7,984 bases of DNA, from assembly GCA_023429545.1 (NCBI GenBank), contig JAEYUU010000092.1, positions 1 to 7,984 on the forward strand. Direction: 5' to 3'. Numbering within the stretch: the first letter of the stretch is position 1; each line of letters begins with the position of its first letter. Positions 6,931-7,984 of this stretch are shown here, one piece after another. The notes beneath the pieces were generated by a model that saw only the letters and a program-made list of their open reading frames with translations, made no database searches and was not told the origin of the DNA. Origin of the DNA: Verrucomicrobiota bacterium. GTDB lineage: Bacteria > Verrucomicrobiota > Verrucomicrobiia > Verrucomicrobiales > Verrucomicrobiaceae. The position numbers and the translations under genes are program-made.

Positions 6931-7869
6931 GTGACGAACCATTCAAACCACCATTCACCGAGCAGTATTCGAGGCCGCCGCAGCCCCGTGCGCATCGGTT
7001 TCATTGCGCTGGCTGACTGCGCTCCACTCCTCGTGGCGCAGGAACTGGGGTTCTTCGAGAAACATGGTGTTGAAGTGGAGCTTCAGCGTGAAGTGGGCTG
7101 GGCCACCATCCGCGAGAAGATCCTGTACCGCCAGATTGATGCCGCACATGCAGTCACGGGTCTGGGTCTTTCCCTGCGCCTTGGACTGGGCGGAGCCGTA
7201 TGCCGCACGATTGCCCCTTTCATCTTCAATCTTCACGGCAACGCCATCACCCTGAGCATGGACCTCTGGCGTCGCGGCGTGCGTGATGCCACCTCCCTCG
7301 GCAAGCTGATCCGCAGCAATCATCAGAGGTTGATTACCCTGGGCATCGTAGCGCGCACCTCATCACACAATTTCATGCTGCGTCGCTGGCTGCAGAGTGG
7401 CGGCATCAATCCGGACAAGGACGTGCGCCTGGTGGTGCTGCCTCCCACTCAGATGACCGGCTCCCTGAGTGCGGGATTGATCGACGGCTATTGCGTTGGC
7501 GAACCATGGAACTCAGCCGCCGTGGCACATGGCATCGGCTGGTGCCCGGCCACGAGCGAGGATCTCATGCCGGGACATCCGGAGAAAGTGCTGCTGACCA
7601 CGGAGGACTACGCGCAGGAGCATCCCGCGGAGATCCGAGGTGTGATCCGCGCGCTGTATGAGGCGTGCCAGTTCTGCGATCGCATGGAAAACAGAGGACG
7701 CGTCATCGAAATCCTGCTCAGCAGCGGACAGGTCCGCGCTGACCGGGAGGTGCTGAAGCTTTCGCTCATCGGTCCATTCGATGACGGGTCATCCCGCAGG
7801 CGTGCCGCGGAGAACTTCCACGTCTTCCACCGCGGAGACGCCAACGGGCCCTCCCGTGCCAAGGCGTAG
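6931..7869 (+). CDS. NasS/NrtA/CmpA-like nitrate-sensor protein, cut by an in-frame TAG
   Basis: 312 codons from GTG 6931; a second in-frame GTG at 6988 (codon 20) is an equally good start because similarity begins there (VRIGFIALADCAPLLVAQE). The fold is a periplasmic-binding-protein type II of the NrtA/CmpA/NasS group: GFIALADCAPLLVAQELGFF (23-42), EVGWATIREKI (54-64), the NLHGNAIT strand (100-107), YCVGEPWNSAAVAHGIG (187-203) and GHPEKVLLTTEDY (215-227). There is no signal peptide, lipobox or Tat motif, so the product should be cytoplasmic. That favours NasS, which senses nitrate or nitrite and controls its partner NasT, over a transporter binding protein. Family members are usually longer at the C-terminus. 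Here the frame stops at TAG (7867-7869) after FHVFHRGDANGPSRAKA, yet the missing part continues in the same frame beyond it. The gene is divergent from a LysR regulator. No Shine-Dalgarno is visible at either start. Confidence 0.85.
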   Translation: MTNHSNHHSPSSIRGRRSPVRIGFIALADCAPLLVAQELGFFEKHGVEVELQREVGWATIREKILYRQIDAAHAVTGLGLSLRLGLGGAVCRTIAPFIFNLHGNAITLSMDLWRRGVRDATSLGKLIRSNHQRLITLGIVARTSSHNFMLRRWLQSGGINPDKDVRLVVLPPTQMTGSLSAGLIDGYCVGEPWNSAAVAHGIGWCPATSEDLMPGHPEKVLLTTEDYAQEHPAEIRGVIRALYEACQFCDRMENRGRVIEILLSSGQVRADREVLKLSLIGPFDDGSSRRRAAENFHVFHRGDANGPSRAKA

Positions 7870-7984
7870 TGGCTCATCGGACAATTCATCACCCACGGAC
7901 TCATCCGCCCAGACGCACGCGACCACGTCCGGGAAGAGGCGCTGCGATGCTGTTCACCGGATCTTTTTCACGACGCCATCACCT
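7870..7984 (+). pseudogene. In-frame C-terminal continuation of the NasS-like gene after the TAG
   Basis: Directly after the TAG, the same frame stays open for 38 codons to the window edge and reads WLIGQFITHGLIRPDARDHV, then REEALRCCSPDLFHDAIT. A W-hydrophobic-x-x-Q motif followed by a G-hydrophobic turn and an acidic/basic helix is what the NrtA/CmpA/NasS group has after its FH...N-x-P segment (compare FHVFHRGDANGPSRAKA before the stop). So this is the expected end of the same protein, separated by one stop codon and no frameshift. It may be dead sequence after a nonsense mutation, a read-through extension, or a sequencing error. The end of the gene is outside the window. Confidence 0.65.

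Noticed and set aside
1..7984. CRISPR arrays, insertion sequences, integrase genes or attachment sites
   Set aside because: No regularly spaced direct repeats, transposase or integrase sequence, or target-site duplications were seen. The tRNA is intact, with no repeated copy of its 3' end elsewhere in the window.

Overview
The window (7,984 bases, GC-rich) looks like chromosome of a Verrucomicrobiota-type bacterium. The clues are a ThuA-like secreted protein and a DUF1080 (3-keto-disaccharide hydrolase) protein close together, a large exosortase/EpsI fusion, and six start codons none of which has a clear Shine-Dalgarno sequence. This placement is inferred from gene content; there is no rRNA or marker gene to prove it.

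Layout. Bases 1-285 (minus) hold the N-terminal part of a ThuA-like exported protein that runs off the left edge. Bases 391-483 (minus) are a complete tRNA-Ser(GCU) with encoded CCA and a recognisable promoter at 510-537. Bases 484-774 contain no credible gene, but do hold that promoter, a terminator-like hairpin (660-682) and a short GAAC heptamer repeat. Bases 775-1839 (minus) encode an exported DUF1080 protein. Upstream of it on the same strand, 1937-4027 encodes an integral-membrane exosortase fused to an EpsI domain. Divergent from the exosortase, 4152-5849 (plus) encodes an unrecognised single-pass membrane protein with a proline-rich cytoplasmic arm, a coiled coil and a HEAT-like segment. 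Bases 5873-6835 (minus) encode a LysR-type regulator, divergent from a NasS/NrtA/CmpA-like ligand-binding protein at 6931-7869 (plus).

How the parts fit. Left block: two secreted proteins of families linked to sugar or polysaccharide breakdown. Middle block: a cell-envelope protein-sorting enzyme, whose substrates (PEP-CTERM-like tails) are not in the window, and a divergent envelope protein that may share its promoter region. Right block: a small nitrogen-type regulatory module. The NasS-like protein has no signal peptide, so it is more likely a cytoplasmic nitrate/nitrite sensor than a transporter component. The gap between it and the LysR gene carries a T-N11-A LysR-type palindrome and a sigma-54-like -24/-12 element inside an inverted repeat.

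Most notable points: (1) the NasS-like gene is cut by an in-frame TAG, after which the family's C-terminal sequence continues in the same frame to the window edge; (2) the exosortase has about 130 extra residues between its catalytic Arg and His; (3) the LysR/NasS gap is densely packed with regulatory-looking sequence; (4) an 11-bp inverted repeat would pair with the DUF1080 start codon.
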